From: Monocercomonoides exilis
Taxonomy: Eukaryota > Preaxostyla > Oxymonadida > Polymastigidae
Assembly (NCBI GenBank): GCA_001643675.2
Contig: LSRY02000052.1
Coordinates: 372,001-436,000, forward strand
Reading direction: 5' to 3'
DNA length: 64,000 nucleotides
Under the pieces are notes generated by a model, which had not been told where the DNA came from, did no database searches, and was given only the letters and a program-made list of their open reading frames with translations. How positions within the stretch are numbered: the first letter of the stretch is position 1; every line of letters begins with the position of its first letter. This document shows, piece by piece, positions 21,356 to 33,436 of the stretch. Both the position numbers and the translations under genes were made by a program.

Positions 21356-24300
21356 ATGTTCAGAACGCCGAATTCGTCAGCGCTTCAGTCGTCAATTTTT
21401 CGGCTAATTACAGCAAGCGATGTGCATTCCATAGTGCTGACTTGCATCATGACCCATCTTAACCGAAATGATGCTGCACAAATTACCTCATTTCATGATT
21501 CTTTGTACAAGTCATCACCAGCTGCAAATTTACAATCAATAAAAGAGTACATTCAAAAGTTTGTTTTTTTTAGAAATTTTAGTTTCGAAATTTCAATGAA
21601 AACTTGCCTTTTTGTTGATTAATTTAATTTTAAAGATTGATGAAATCAATGATGTGCAGCCCTCTTTGCTTTATCTTTTCGATGATTTACTTAGACCGCC
21701 TGCATAAAAGTCGATGCTTGATACTTACGACCCCGACTGCGCATCGTGCAATTCTTGTGAGGTTTATTTTGATATAATTTATCTTTTTTTAGAAATTTAT
21801 TTTTTTAAAGCACTGTAATTGCTATAAAATATTTGGACGATCGTTATTTTTATAATACATATTACGCAAATCTCGGAGGATTAACTGTTTCGGAATTTAA
21901 CAGACTTGAAGTCGATTTTCTATCAAGATTAAGATTTCATCTATTTGTTGAGAATAAAGCGTGCGAAAATTTTCTGACGAGATTGAAAAATTATACAGAC
22001 AGCTTGCGAACAATTAGTCCTTCTTTATCTGTAAATCATTCTCCTCCTTCTCCATCCCCATCGCAAAAGGCTATAACAAGCCCGAATTCAGATGCGTCAC
22101 AAAATCAAAACGATGGCCAATCACCTTCCACATCATCACAATCTGCGTCTCGCTCATCTGCAAATCCTTCATCTTCGTCTCCAACACCACCATCAGCTGG
22201 AATATCTCCAACTTCTCAGGATTTTGCCTCTCCACCTAGATACAATTCACCAATTATTGTTCATACTCAGTCGGCGCCTCGCTCAAACTCTTCGGCTAAC
22301 TGTCAAGGATTTCCTCATTCGTCAGGAGGAGCAAATGCCCAATCACCATTTGGCTCCTTGGCTCCATTTGGGATGCCTTATCTTCTTTTCCCACCTTCTG
22401 GGCCACTTCCCATTTCGCAGCAGATCCCATCAAATCGATACAATCGGCAGTCACAAGGGTCTTCTTCTCAGGGTGTGTCTGTTGGGAATGTGATGCCACT
22501 GGGTGCGTCTTCTGCGTCATCTGTTTCCTCTGTCTCTGTGGCTGAACAGATTCCGTCTGTGGTGCCCATCGCAGGTGTTGCTGGAAACCCTCCACTGACA
22601 GACTTCACTACACTTCTAACACAGATGACGCAGGCTTTCCTACCTCCCCCATATCCCCCTCAAATAGCACCATTCTTTTCACCTTCTGAGCTATTCCACC
22701 ACACAAATCACTCATCACGCTCAACCTCTTCTGCTCTTTCATCCTATTCCTCCACGCCCTCTTCTTCCTCTGGCTCTTCCTCTTCCTCAGCATCAGTCTC
22801 TCTTGCATCACCTTTGTCTGCTCTGTCCGCCTCATCGCTGGCACAGCTGTCGTCTTCTGCCAACGGCGTTGCTGGACTGGCAATGATGATGGATGCACTC
22901 ACCAGCGATGCCTGTATGGCTCCTCATACAAACCCTCATTCACGCTCTTCTCTGTCTGCTTTGTCTTCCTCCTCCTCTTCCTCTTCTGTAGCTGCACCTC
23001 ACAACAACTCCATTTCAGTTGCTGGCACTTCTTCTGCTGGGATAGCGTCTTCTTCGATGTCTCATCCTTTTTCACACACACAATTCTCTTCATTCGCACC
23101 TGTCAACGAGCCTTTCAATTCAACCATCGAAAACCCAACTCTTTTGCAGCCTTTGTCAAGCGCCATTTCAGCTTCGCTATCATCGCATCAGTCTTCAAAG
23201 ACATCTTTGCTTTCTTCTTCGTCGTGTTCATCTTCTTCTTCTTCAAATACACATGATTCATCATCATCTTCTTCTTCTTCTTATTCATCCACTTCATCGT
23301 CCCATCCACCAAATGAAGGCAATTCACTTTCGAATTCTCAAAAATCATCTCATTCAGCTGGTGACAGAACTGATAAGAACAACCAAAAACCATCTAATTG
23401 TTATTCTTTGTCTTCGTCTGCAGCATCTGAATATGACAACAACAACAACAACAACAATAATAATAACAAGCAGACATCAACATCATCTGAAATGAGCAAA
23501 GGAAAGAAAGCAGAAGCTGAAAGTGACACTGCACTCACATCATCATCATCGTCGTCGTCATCAGCTTCTTCTTCTTCTTCTTCTGCGCCTGCATCTGCAT
23601 CATCATCTCATAACACATCATCCACTTCACAAGGATCTGCTTCTTCTGCTGCTTCTTCTTCAACCTCATCCTCATCCTCATCTTCCTCTTCCTCTTCAAC
23701 CACAACAGCTGCTCCTTCATCTTCATCATCATCATCAATTTTATCCACATCAAAACTCTCATTCAGAGCACGCCCATTCATTTCCCAACTCCACTCAACT
23801 AAAAGCACTAAAAGTTCATCCACAAAGAAATCATCATCATCATCTTCTTCTTCTTCTTCTTCCTCGTCTTCTGCTTCTTCATCTTCTTCATCCTCATCCT
23901 CATCATCTTCTTCTTCCTCTTCTTCTTCAACGCACAAATCGTCCACCACCAAACCCCACACCACATCTCGCCATCGCCCCCATGAAGATGAGCCCTTCTT
24001 CTCTAATTCTCCCTCTCAATCTCTGTTTTTTCCAGACGAAACACAATTTTATGCGCTTCCAGTGACAGACGCACCATCTAATGGAATGTCATCTTCTATG
24101 AGTCCATCAGGCATCAACACAACATCTTCATCAGTTTCTGAAGGGAATGGATCAACATGTGCAGACAATGCGATGGATGATAAGAGATTAGTGCATTCAG
24201 GGAAGAACGAAAGGCAGGAGAAGCTGTTTGGGAAGGAGGAGGAAGGAAGGAGAAAGGATATGGATGCACATCGTGAAGGAGAGAGAGGGAAAGAGAGAGA

Positions 24301-27300
24301 AAGAGAAAGAGAAAGAGCAGAACATGAGCGTCTGTGTGAGAGTGACGAGGTTGTTGTGATTGAAAGGAAAGGAGAAGTGATTGAGGTGGATGAGCGCCTG
24401 GTGGAGAAGATGTTTCTGGAGCAGAATCAGCTGCTGCTGAAGCTGGGTCTCCTTCCCCCGCCTCTGCAGATGCTCAACAGCACTCTCGCTCAAGTTTCGC
24501 CCTCTCCACCTTCACTCTCTCTCTCTCAGTCTGCTTCATCCTCAATGGCTGCTCCTTCGGTGCCTGTCTCTATGCCTTTGTCTATCCCTGCCTCTGCTTC
24601 TTCTGCTTCTGCAACTGCACCATTATCAGCTGTGCAATCTTGTAATGCAGGTTCTTCTTCATCTTCTTCATCAAATGCCTCCTCCAATTGCATTCTCCCT
24701 TCAAATGTCATCCCAAATCCTGTTCCTTCTGATACCACTGGCTCTTCTGCATCATCATCATCATCTTCCTCCTCTCTTTCTCTCTCATCCAATGCATCTG
24801 CCTCTTCCCTCCAGTGTGCTGCTAATCCTTCTGCTTATTATCAGGCCCCTCTGCAAACAGCCAATCTGATGGGATCAGGACTGGGTGTTTCTCCTCTCAC
24901 GACGTATCCTCCTTCTCATTCTGCCATGCTCAATGCATCGACATCATCTCCATCGAACCCGCAACAGCAGCAGCAGCAGCAATCACATCAAATGTCTCAC
25001 CTTCCTTCTTCTCAACATTCACTGCCATATCAACCTCCTCTTCAATCATCATCATCATCTTCTTCTTCTTCCACAAATTCTTCTTCCTCTTCCTCTAATT
25101 CTTCATATCCAGCTGATCCAGCTGTCCAACCCTCCAACCTTTCCTCCTCATCCACTTCATCCACACAATACCCTCCTCTCTCTCTTCCTCCGTCGCAGCG
25201 TATCTCCTCTATGCCTTCCATGTCTTCTATCCAATCCATGTCTTCAATCTCTTCAATGTCTTCTATACCTTCTGTGTCATCCATGGCATATGCTGCCCAG
25301 CCTCCTCCTCCTTCTTATCTGCAGCCAATTCAAAGAAATGCTTCTCCTTCGAATGCTCAGCTGCCTTATGGCACCTCACATGGCATCTCCAATGAATATC
25401 TGCAGAGTCAGTCATTGAATCAGGCAATGGCTGCTTATCAAAGACCTCATTGCAATAATAGCAGTAACAGTAATAGTAATAACAGTAATTGCAGTAACAA
25501 TAATCCTAATGCTAATAATACTAACAATAATATTCTTACAAACATTCCATCTTCTCTTTCGAACTCTTCTTCTGTTGTACTTCCGCCATATCCCCCTCAG
25601 CAGATGATGAAGATGCCAAATACACAGCTTCGACAGCAGATGTCTCAACAGCTCAATCAACAGCCTAATCAACAACAGCAGCAGCAACAGCAACAGAGAT
25701 ATGATCAGACACAAATGAATGACAGGATGCTCACTGCAAACACGATGGATGTGAATTCTATGAATTCTACGAACTCTTTAAACACTCAACAGCCTCATCC
25801 ACAACTTCAACAACAGCAGCAGCAGCAACAGCAGATGATGATGATGTCTTCTGTTGAATCCAATCAATTGAACAACCAACAGAATTATGCATCCATCCAT
25901 CTCAGCAATGAACAAGTGAAATATACTCCACTGTCTCAGTCATCTGCTCAGATGGCAGCACAACAAGAGCGCTCTTCAAAGGAAGACCTGTTGCAGCACA
26001 CACCTCATATGGATATGACATCAGAGGATGGGATGATGTCTTCATCGGCTTCATCGTCTGGTTATATGTCACAGAATGAAGGGAGAAGTTATGATTCTAC
26101 TAGTTCATCATCATCATCATCATCAGCTTCTTCATCTGTTGTATGTTCTTGTGGTTCAAACTCTTCTTCCTCTTCCTCTTCTTCTTCATCCTCCACTTCA
26201 TCATCATCATCTTCATCCTCCTCCTCATCCGCACAGATCGGTTCCTGCACTCTCCATCCACCTGTTCATCAGGCTCCTCTTCTCCCTCATCCACCTCGTC
26301 TTCGTCCATATCCTCTGCCAGGCAAAATAGCACTTCAGTCTAATTCCAGTTATTCCTCTTCTTCTTCTTCCTCTTCCACTTTGTGTGATCCTCTTTCTCC
26401 ATTCCATCCATTTGATTCACCTCCACAAAGCATGCTACCGAGAAAGAATTCGATTCAACTGTCTCAACCGCACATGTACGAGCAGATGCAAGAGATGGAC
26501 AAGGAAATAGATCAGATCAATAACAACATCAGCAACAACAGCAGTATAAGTCAATATAGACAGCTTCCACAGAAATCATTGATTTCAAATGATCCATCAA
26601 CATCAACAACAACAGCATCATCATCACTTACTCAATCATCTGCTGTTGCTATTCATCAAAGGCATCTATCTTCGCCCACTCCACCCCATCTGCCTGTCTC
26701 ATGTGGCAAGCAACTTCCACATATATCTCCTGATTCCATGACAAGTACTAATAATATCAACAACAATAATACAAGTAATAATTGCAGTAATAGCAATATT
26801 ACCAGTAACAATATGAGTCAGTTACAATCGCTCTCTAATTCTGAGCTGTACAACATGAGCAAAAAAATGGATGTTCAGATGCCTCCGCCTTCTGTGAATG
26901 CTTCTGTTTATTCAGCTGCATTGGGACAAAATAGAACAATACAGCAGCAGCAACAACAACAGATGCAATTGGCAGGTTCAACAACAACATCATCATCATC
27001 AGTTTCATCTCAACAACCACTTCAGCCACAGCAGCTGTCTAACTCTCTCCCATCCAAAGAGATGCACTCCGAAATGGCTAGAAATCAGATGGTGGATGGA
27101 TTGTCTCTATCGTCATTGGATTATTCTCGACTGGGAATGTTTCCTGCTTCTCGCCCTGTTCTGTCTGTCCCTGCGGGTGTTGGCTATTCATCTTATCCTC
27201 CTGACTTCTCTCATATTCATAATCCTTCATCATCATCTTCCTCTTCCTCTTCCTCTTCTTCTTCTTCTGTAAATTCATCGTTGGGAATGAATGGTTCTCA

Positions 27301-30300
27301 AATGACTTCAAATAGCATGTCTCCACATGCTTCTTCAGCCAATTCTGAGCCTTCATTCTCTTCTATCAGCCCTCGCCATCTCTCTTTCCTTTCTATGGCC
27401 TCATCATCCATGCCTCAATCAATGCATTTTGATAGCTCATCTCCTTCTTCCTCATCTTCCTCATCTTCATCTTCTTCTACCAATTCTAATTCCAGCTCTA
27501 ATTCAAGTCTCTCTATTTCTTCCCAGCAGATAAGCCAACCACTATCATCACATCAGAAACAGCAGAATATTCAACAACAGTCACAGCAACAGTCACAGCC
27601 AATGCTGAATTCACTTGTGTTGCACCCAAACTATCATCCACAGATGTCTCAGATGTCTCAAATGCCACAATTGTCTCAATTGTCCCAGCAGCATATGTCA
27701 TATCCCTCACATCAATACACACAGACACAGCTGGCTGAGATGCAACAGTTCTTCCTGTCACATCAGGTGCAGACACAACAACAACAACAACAGTCTAATC
27801 ACATTCAGAATAGAGAGAACTATCCAATGCAGATGGACAAGTCATTTCCATCTGCCTATCAAAGCCAGTTGTTGCACATTCAACAACAGGCACAGCAGAT
27901 GTCTTCTGTTCAGCGTCCTTCTTCTTCACCTTCTTCTTCTTCTTCTTCGGTTTCTTCTGCCTCTTCTTCTGTTGTTGGTGATTCAAGACAGACAATTCAA
28001 CAAGAAATGAATAGAGACTCCAAATCTGCATTGTATCCCGACTCTTCTCGCACGCACATGCATCCAAACACAACATCTGCCGCTAATTCCAATGCTGCCT
28101 CATTCAACTCACAGCAGCCGTTTCCTCTTTCTCTGCTTCCGCAACAGGATGTTATTCTCCAACCACAAAACATACAGACTCACAATATGTCATCATCAGA
28201 TATGTCGCTTTCATTCAATGGAATGCCCTCGTCACGCTCATCACTGGCTGATCCAATGGCGAATGAACGAATGTCTCTTTCGTATCAGCAGACAATTTCT
28301 CGACTGCTGGGACAGCCAAGAGAAGGCATGGGATATTCCTCTGATAAACAGCAGGTGTATCAGAACGATGTGACGAATGCAATGGAGAGTGGAGAAGGAG
28401 AAGGAGAAGGAGAAAGAGAAGCAGAAACAGAGGAAGAGAGGCAGAAGCAGCAGAAGATGATGGAAGAGGTGGCTGGGCAGGTGAGTGCAGAGTATTTGGG
28501 TGAGGAATCAGCTGTTTCGCATTCAAATGACATGAAAATTGATTCAAGCACTCGAAATGCTAATGATGATGTTGATACGAAGAAGCAGAAGCGCAAAGAG
28601 AGAAAAGAAAAGAAGGAGAAAGAGAGGAAAGAGAAAGAAGAGAGAGGCAGAGGAACAAAGGAAGAGAATGGAGGAGAATCACTTGCACATTCAAAGGCAT
28701 TTTCTCTTTCTCTGTCTGCTTCTTCTTCATCCTCTTCTTCAAATGACGTCCTATCTCAATCAGAATATTCTGTTTCAGTTGAACAAGCTCTTCTATATTC
28801 ATCTAAAGAGAATGACAAACAAGAGCAGAATTCTGTTTCTTTGATGGATGACATCGAAGGCAGTGGAAAAGGCAAAGCACACAAGAGAGTCACAGCCAAT
28901 GAGAACAAGTCAATTGGAGAGAAGCATCCACCAATCATCCATCCGTCATTCAACACAACATCTGAGGCCATCTCACCCACGTGGAATGCATCGTCCTCTG
29001 CTCCTTCTCTTTCTGGCATTGGCAACAGCAGCAGCAATAACAATAACAACAATTGTTCATTATCCACTGCTTCTTTGTCAATGTCTGGCCAGTCTGTTAC
29101 GCCTTATCCCACTCCATCTCCTACGTCTTCTGTAGCCACACTCGCCACACCCACACCAATCCCCACTCATCCACCGCCTCCTCCTCACCCTCATCCTCAT
29201 TATGTGCCTCCATTTGCCTCTCCCTCTGCTCTCTTGGCTGGCTCTATTCCTTCTCCTTCTCCTGTTCCTTTTGCTTCTTCTTCTTCCACTTCCTCGTTGT
29301 CTTCTGCATCTGGTGTTATATTAACTGCATCTTCACCCAATCCAATGCTTATCTCTTCACAAGGAGCAGCTCAAAAGGGAAGGTCGCAAACATCTGCACC
29401 TCAACTTCAACTTTCTTCTTCTTCAAATTCTTCTTCTCAGATTCTGATGGGAATGACAAATGCACAACTAAATCATCAGAAATCAGCACTCAGCCAGAAC
29501 AACATGAAGCATATCGCAGCAGAAGCATTGAAGAAGCAGGAAATGCATGATGGAATGGACAATGCAGAGAGTGAAGAGATAAATGCAACTATTTCAAAGG
29601 AAGAGAACATTCATTTGAATCAACAGCACAAAAATGCAGATGATGAAGAGATGGAAGAGATAAACGAGGGAAATTCAGAAGAGAAAGATGAAGTGGGGCA
29701 GACAGAGAAGGATATGAAGCCGCTTTCAAAGAGACAGAAGAAGAGAGAGAAACTGAGGGAGAAGAGGAAGAAGAAAGAGGATGAAAGAGAAAAGAGAGAG
29801 AAAGAGAAAGAGAAAGAGAAAGAGAAAGAGAAGGAGAAAGAAGAGAAAGACAAGCAATCATTGATGAATGCATCTAATTCAAAGGCAGGAGCAGTTCATT
29901 CGAATGAGAAAGGAGAGAGGGTGAATGCATCAGACAATACAAAGGAGCATTTGGAAGGGAAAAGCACATCTTCAAAGGAAGCAGCTGCTTCTAAGCAGAA
30001 TGCGAATAAAGAACAGAAATCAACACAAAGCAAAGGAAAAGAGGCGAAAGAACAAAAAGAAGGGAAAGGGAAGAAGTCGAATGAAAGTGAAGCAAATAGC
30101 AGAATGAAGAATGGAGAAAAAGAAGGAGCACATCAGCAGCAAGGGAAAGATCATTCATTGCAATCAATTACAAACAATGAAAAAGCAGAAAAGATTGAAA
30201 AATCAACAGAACAAACACGTTCAGAACAAGAAAAAGCCAAAACAAAGCAAAATACACAGCAAATTGCACAACAAGCTCAACAAATGAAGCAAACTCAGCA

Positions 30301-32680
30301 AAAGCCGAAGAAAGTGAAAGTGCGGTCAGTTGCCATTCAGACAGAGCAGTCTGTGTTTAGTGGGGCTCTTCTTGCGAAGCATCTGGGGGCTGTCCCTCCA
30401 TTCACTGCAGCTGCTACACGTGTATCGTCGGTTATATTGCCATCGTCAGCTTTTCCAGCACTGCCTGTGAAAGGAAGAGCGAAGAAGGATGCTCATCATA
30501 CAAGTAATACTGCAACCACTACAGCAGCAGCAGCAACAACAACTTCTTCTTCTTCTTCAAATGCAAACACACAGAATACATTTAGCACTCAACCACCACT
30601 GACAAAGAAGCAGAAGAAAGCAGAACAAGCCAAGCAACAACAACAGCAACAGCATTCTTCACAATCTTCTCATCAGCCAAACCTTCCAGCCCATTCCTCA
30701 CTCAACTTCACGTGTCCTCTGTCTCCCTCCAGTGGCTCTATTCACTCAATCATGTCTGCCACCTCATCTGTCATGAGCACCTCTGCCTCTGCCTCCACCT
30801 CCACCTCCAGCACCTCCAGCTACACTCAGCCATCAGTTGATCTCTCTCGTCCAATCACTTTCTCCTCTGCTGGCACTCAGACTGATCATGTTCCATTCAC
30901 TTCTTCTCATCTGCTTCCTCCTCCCTTTTCGAGTGTGCCTGAGCATCTCCATTTGTCTGCACTGCATCCACAGCCGTCTTCTGTGCTTAGCCCATCTCCT
31001 CTGGCTTCCTCATGCTCTATATCTTCTTCTACACCTTCTGCATCTTCTTCATCTTTATCATCTTCTTCTGCCTCATCCTCTTCATCTGCCCAGCAGAATA
31101 CAATGATCTCAGACATTCAACAGTCTCCTCCTCTTCTGCAGGACCCTCCACAACAACAAGTTTATCACTCATCTACTTCTCCTTCTCAGCAGATGAGCAT
31201 ATCTTCAAGTTCTCCTTCGTCTTCTTCCTCTTCTTCCTCTGCCTCATCATCATCAACATCATCAACAACCATGCCTTCTCTCTTAAGCAATCCACAGCCT
31301 CTTCCATTTGACAGCCAACTGCGCAATTCAAATGAACGATCAGAAGGAGAAGAGCAGTTTTATCACTACGCTGCAAGCAGCATCAGAACACAGCCATCAT
31401 CATCATCATCTTCTTCTTCTTCTTCTTCAACACCATCATCAACATATACTCAGAGTGCAGGAGAAATGCAAATGGTGTATGTGTCAAGGGGAATGAGTCG
31501 GACTTCTCCTTATCCTTCGATATCTCCTCAGTCACAGATGATGGAGTCATTTGCTGCTTCTGAAACATATTCTGCTCCATCATCTTCTTCTTCTTCTGCA
31601 ACTGCTTCTAATTCATCATCCATTGGTTCATCATCATCATCATCTTCTTCTTCTTCTTCTTCTTCTTTATCTTCTCAATCAATCCAGAGAAGAGGCATAT
31701 CCATTTCTGATAAGGGACCTCTTCTGCCTTTGCCTGCATATCTCTCTCAGGCAATGCACACATCTCAACCGACTGTTCCATTGCATCTGTCTCCTAAGCC
31801 ATCTCATTCATCATCTTCCTCTTCCTCCTCTTCCTCTTCCTCTTCTTCTGCTCAATCTTCCTCTTCAAAATCAGTCTCAGGTTCTTCTTCTTCCTCCTCT
31901 TCTTCTTCTAATTCATCATCATCTTCTTCTCCATCTCCTTCTTCAGTCATGTCTCGACAGACTTCTCTTTCTCATCTCTCCAACAGCGCTCTTTCTCCTC
32001 CTTCAAGTGAAAAAGCTCTTCTTCCGCTTCCTCTCCCTTCAATGAGGAACATATCGATGAATATGAAGGGACCTTCCGCACACCAATCGAGACAGCCGTT
32101 CATACGCTCTTCATTCTGCCAGCAAAATACAGGCGCTTCTAATTCATGTGGAAGCAATATATCTTCTTCTACTTCTTCTTCTTCATCTTCTTCCTCCTCT
32201 TCTTCATCGTCTTCTTCTCAATCATCTTCTCAGCAAATGTCATTTCCTGTGCAATCTTCATACACACAAAATGCATCCATGTCAAATTCTAACTCTTCAT
32301 CTGGCACATCATCGTCTTCTTCTTCTTCTTCTAATTCTTCTTCTTCAAATACATCGAATTCTTCATCAAGAAGAGAAAAGGAAGGAACTAAGCGTATTGT
32401 TACATCCACTCCACCTCCTTCCTCTGCCCCTCTCTTGCCAACCCCTCCTTCCTCTTACTCTTCCATCACATCTCCAACACCCAGACAGCATTTGTCTTCT
32501 TCTTCTTCCTCCTCTTCCTCTTCTTCTAATTCCTCCTCCTCCTCCTCAAATTCTTCTTCTTCTTCTTCATCTTCTTCCATTCATTCACAATCTCCCTCAC
32601 CTGCCCCTCTCCTCTCCACCACCCCTCTCCTCAGCACTCGTCTGAATCGCTCTAATCACAGATCCTCACGCAAAGCATAA
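21356..32680 (+). CDS. Pho80/U-type cyclin with a ~3,500-residue Ser/Gln/Asn-rich tail
   Basis: Inferred exons are 21356-21558, 21636-21761 and 21811-32680 (introns 77 and 49 bp), giving 3,732 residues. Splicing yields a full Pho80-like cyclin box: SIKEYIQK, then FIFSMIYLDRL, LTTPTAHRAILVS, and AIKYLDDRYFYNTYYANLGG with SEFNRLEVDFLSRLRFHLFV. These are the hallmark LDR, HR..L.S, KFLDD..YNN..YA..GG and ELN.LE.DFL blocks of cyclins that pair with Pho85/CDK5-type kinases. Everything after about residue 170 is low complexity: long poly-Ser, poly-Gln, poly-Asn and Lys/Glu tracts. A few ordinary-looking islands stand out (near 24,350-24,480 and 30,300-30,480). A TQTD motif (3132-3135) and an IQTE motif (2952-2955) resemble dynein light-chain LC8 anchors. 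The frame is unbroken for 10.9 kb, so cyclin and tail are most simply one protein; ordinary family members are a few hundred residues. Confidence 0.85.
22020..32640 (+). repeat. Coding microsatellite-like tracts (poly-Ser, poly-Gln, poly-Asn)
   Basis: The tail of the cyclin gene is dominated by (TCN)n, (CAR)n and (AAY)n runs, for example near 23830-23930, 26100-26230, 27225-27270, 31800-31930, 32160-32220 and 32495-32580. Mixed TCA/TCT/TCC codons within the runs suggest selection or old age and not a pure recent slippage product. Purine-rich AGA/GAG tracts occur near 24270-24320 and 29730-29840. Confidence 0.9.
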
Positions 32681-33436
32681 GAAGGATGACATGAAAATGA
32701 TTCTGTTATGAAGCATTTCGCATTTTCACAAAACATTTCCTTCTGTGATTTATTTTATTGTTAAAATTTAATATCATTATTATTAATAGTTATAAAAGTA
32801 GGCATTAACTTTGATTTAACCTTCACTTTTTTTGTTATAAACCTATTAAGTTGTTGACTTCATTGGGGAATGTTTTTTATCTATGTCTGTTTATTTTAAA
32901 TCAACTTACTGTGTTTTCCTTTCATGATTTGCTTTTCTTGTGCCAATATTTGAATAATCTGATAAGCTTCTTCTTTTTTTTTAAAAAAATTGGATTTTTT
33001 GTTTAAACATTGTTTAAAGTCTTCGGGATTGCTCTCATTTTATTTTAATTTTCCGAATCTTGTTTTGCTGAGAAGAAGTTGTCTCCATTTAATTCTTTAT
33101 GTTTTCAGTCGTTTGCAAAATCATCACAAAAACAGAAAAGAAGCAAGAGCAGAAAATAGAAGGTTTTTGTTTTCGTTGGGTCATTTTCATTCGATAAAAA
33201 GTATTTATTCTTTTAAAACCAATATTCAAAGAAGAATGGAAAAAAAGTATCTTCTCTTGAATTCGTTCAGACGAAAATAGAGTCCATGGATAAAATCTGT
33301 CAATTTATTGTTGTTGTGAATTATTAAATTGCACATTCAATTGAATTCAAAGCAATCTCATTCAGTGATTAATTCTGGAGAATATGTTATGACTTTTCTT
33401 ATTATGGTCATCAGATCTCAAAATAACATAAAATAT
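32681..33436. other. AT-rich intergenic region
   Basis: The 3' flank of the cyclin gene and 5' flank of the SPRY-like gene. A 96-codon frame at 32990-33280 shows no recognisable motif. Nothing else is seen. Confidence 0.5.

Noticed and set aside
22092-32645. Many His/Leu-rich or Asp/Glu-rich open frames on both strands over the cyclin tail
   Set aside because: Produced by TCN/CAR trinucleotide tracts read in other frames. The cyclin-linked frame is the only one continuous over the whole region.
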